Assembly: GCA_020226215.1 (NCBI GenBank)
Contig: CM035232.1
Coordinates: 48,174,179-48,238,178, forward strand
From: Sindora glabra
Taxonomy: Eukaryota > Streptophyta > Magnoliopsida > Fabales > Fabaceae
DNA length: 64,000 bases
Direction of reading: 5' to 3'
Positions 61,442 through 64,000 of the stretch are shown here, piece by piece. Position numbers and translations under genes: made by a program. The notes below the pieces were generated by a model, which was not told where the DNA came from, searched no databases, and saw nothing but the letters and a program-made list of their open reading frames with translations. The first letter of the stretch is position 1, and each line of letters opens with the position of its first letter.

Positions 61442-64000
61442 GCCCCATAGCTAGTAACTTTTTGAAAATGCAATAGTAATTTTATTAATTTTAGTTGCAA
61501 CAAATTGAAGGCGCATGTATAAGAAGTGTTTGGTTAATGTATTTCTAACAATGCCCTAAGTAGTAACTAATATATATATTTTTTATAGACTTTGGATTCT
61601 TCTTCGTTTCTGATTCTAACGAGTTCAATGGATCCTTGTAAGATTCATCCTTAACTAATTTAATGGTTGGAGCCTCTCTGGATTTATGAAAAAAAAAAAA
61701 AAAAAGTATGTAAAAAAAGTTGAAAATATATTTTTTAATATTTGATTGTTATAAAAAATTAAAGGAGGCGAAAAAAGGTCTGAAAAAGTGCTTCAAAAAT
61801 TAACAAAATGTTTTCCTTCCAAATAGGTGCACAAAAAGAGGTAGAAAAACTTTATAATTTCAAAATTATATTTTTGTAAAATTATAAAATATTTTTGCTA
61901 ACTTGTGATAAAGGTAATTTTATCATTTAGTAAATTAATTTTTTCACCTATTTTCTATACATATAAATAACAAGTAGAAAAGTAATTTTTCATATATTTT
62001 CTTTCTATTTCTTTTTTTTTCCACATATTTTATTTTCATATATTTTTCTCTGCACATGTAAGGCTCTTGGTTGATTATATAAGAAATATTTTAGAAAATT
62101 AATTGTTGAATTAGTTGAAAATAAAAAATAACATAAAATAATATGTTAATATAAATAGATGTATAAATAATACTACTTCATATTTGTTTAATAATAAAAT
62201 TATATTAATGTAGTAAATATGTTTAAACTAAAAAAATTACCCAAAAATTAATTAATTATAGTTTATGATTTTATATATTTATTTACTTAGAATATTTTTA
62301 TTTAATTATTATTTATAACAAAAATATAATTACTTAAAATATAATTAATTATATTTTATGATATTATATTTTATTTAAATGAAAATTTTAATATATTTAT
62401 AATTTAAAATGAGGAAATAATTAACTACAATTGAATTAATTTTAATTTATGATATTACATATTTATTTTTTATTTAATCATTATAATAAATTTATAATAT
62501 TATATATATTTATTAATATAATTAATTTTTATTTAATTATTATTTAAAATAAAAATATAATTATTTATTAAGGGTATGAGTTATAAATTAATAAAAATAA
62601 AAAAAATAAATTTTGAAAAGTTATCAATTTATAAATTATATTCTATTTAAAATAATTTGTTAAATTATACTTTATTTTTTAATAAATTAATATATGAAAA
62701 TTTTTAAAAATTAATTTATAATTTATTAATTAGATTAATAAATTATAAATTAATTTATTTATTAAGTGAAACAGAGGAGAATACTAAAGTTTCCCTCCGA
62801 TCGCTGCTTCTCTGCTGTGAAGGTAATTAGGCAAAATGAAAAGATCAACACCATAAATGAATCACTCTTGTTATTAAAGAACCGTCAATAGTATTTTTAT
62901 AATATCATGTTCTAGTTGTTTTTAAATTTGTTTTCATATTTCTATCATTAATTTTAAAAAATTTTTTTTTGGTCTGATCAGTAACCTTTTTACAACTTCA
63001 TTAATGAGAACAACCGGAACAGAATTAAGCCCACCCCCCCCCCCCCCAAGGATTCAGTCTTCAGGACTAGGCAAGATGGTGATTGGTGACTTGGGCTTGT
63101 GAATGGGCCTTACATGACCTGTCCAGAAATCAATTTTCCCATAAATGGCCCAAGGATATGATGCATTTTGAATATAGATCTTCTCATCAGGCCTCAAATT
63201 GTAGGTTCGGGTCCACTAAAATAAAAGACTAGGGCCTGGGCTAGCTAGGGCCTCAAAGTATGATGACCTAAACATTACGACGTTGAAAGAGGTTGGGCTA
63301 AATGGCAAATAAAGATTTCAAAGGCTTTTATTGCTCAGTGAATTCTCTGTGCTTTTTTTTTTTCTTCCCTCTTTAATCTTCCACGCCAGATAAAAATAAT
63401 TTTTGGTGCAGATTTACTAACATTGTTTTTAGATTAAAATCTTATTTTAATCCTTTAAATTTTGGTTCCTATCAACTTAATCTTTGAGATAAAAATTATA
63501 TCAATTTGATTTTTGAAATTTTAGACCTAAGTAAAATTTTAATTCATATAATGACTAAAATTTGTATCTGTAAAGACTAAAATTTGTCTTGAATTTAAAA
63601 TTTCAGAGATTAAATTAATATAAATCTTATTTCATGAACGAAAATAAATAGAACTTTAGTCTTGTTTTTACACGGATTTGGCTCTGAATTTCTTCTTCAT
63701 GGAGTTCTTTTAATTTAGGAGAGATTTTGACACGATTTTTTAATTTTGAAATTCATAATTGTTTTTACTAAGATTTACAATTTTAATATAAAATAGTTTA
63801 TATCTTTTTCCCACTTCTAAATCTACTTCCTAAAATTCATTCATTAGCAACGGAGGGGATTCATACCTTTTATACATCGGATGAATCTTAAATAAAGTTT
63901 GTTTGATGTTTATCGTAAAGATTTTCAATTAGATTATGATACATGTGTTAATTATCTTATCCAGTAAGAATAATTATTAGCAACGAGGGGTTTCAAATTT
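61442..64000. other. AT-rich intergenic DNA to window end
   Basis: An A17 run lies at 61689-61705 and a C14 run at 63034-63047. AT-rich sequence at 62570-62770 resembles the repeat at 36080-37555. A less AT-rich patch at 63030-63330 has GGGCCTGGGC-like phrases but no open frame. From 63430 a TTTGGTTCCTATCAACTTAATC-type phrase (trimmed) recalls degraded retroelement LTRs. No gene is supported. Confidence 0.45.

Overview
The window is nuclear DNA from a flowering plant, very probably a eudicot. It is strongly AT-rich, contains one canonical two-exon plant gene with GT-AG splicing, and is otherwise dominated by plant transposable elements (Ty1/copia, CACTA, fold-back/MITE types), satellites and microsatellites. 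From remembered family sequences the receptor gene looks most like Malpighiales homologues (poplar, castor bean), but the order is only a guess.

The one well-supported gene is a subfamily-II ethylene receptor (ETR2/EIN4 type) on the + strand: CDS 40551-42293 joined to 43226-43768, 761 residues. A pyrimidine-rich promoter/leader lies at about 39340-39480. The leader carries several short upstream ORFs and probably its own intron. The protein has an intact ethylene-binding membrane domain and a GAF domain, a kinase-like region lacking the phospho-acceptor His, and a receiver that keeps the phospho-Asp but has lost part of the acidic pocket and the conserved Lys. A 50-codon two-exon reading frame at 45729-45962 could be a small gene or a gene fragment. 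I cannot name it.

Left part (1-39000): AT-rich intergenic DNA; a fold-back element (5609-5777); a regular satellite of 163-165 bp units (about 9600-10640); a three-level nested transposon block (11630-18707) made of a CACTA-like element, a second CACTA-like element of the same family inside it, and an LTR-like element inside that, each with target-site duplications; long inverted repeats on both sides of this block; a large (AT)n tract; a decayed + strand copia element (23984-29115) holding a 23-bp minisatellite; a tandem repeat of 0.5-0.6 kb units ending in a strong hairpin (29800-31474); a MITE with ~125-bp arms (32301-32702); and AT-rich tandem duplications.

Right part (44000-64000): intergenic DNA; a complete-length but dead - strand copia element (49482-55739) with LTRs, PBS, PPT and a perfect AAAAG target-site duplication; then a 1-kb direct repeat (56481-57504 and 60427-61441) flanking the 5' part of a third copia-type element (LTR candidate, PBS, gag).

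Many element ends and motifs are broken by C-to-T/G-to-A changes (LTR TG to TA, zinc-knuckle His to Tyr), as expected for old methylated insertions. No CRISPR, rRNA or tRNA gene was found.
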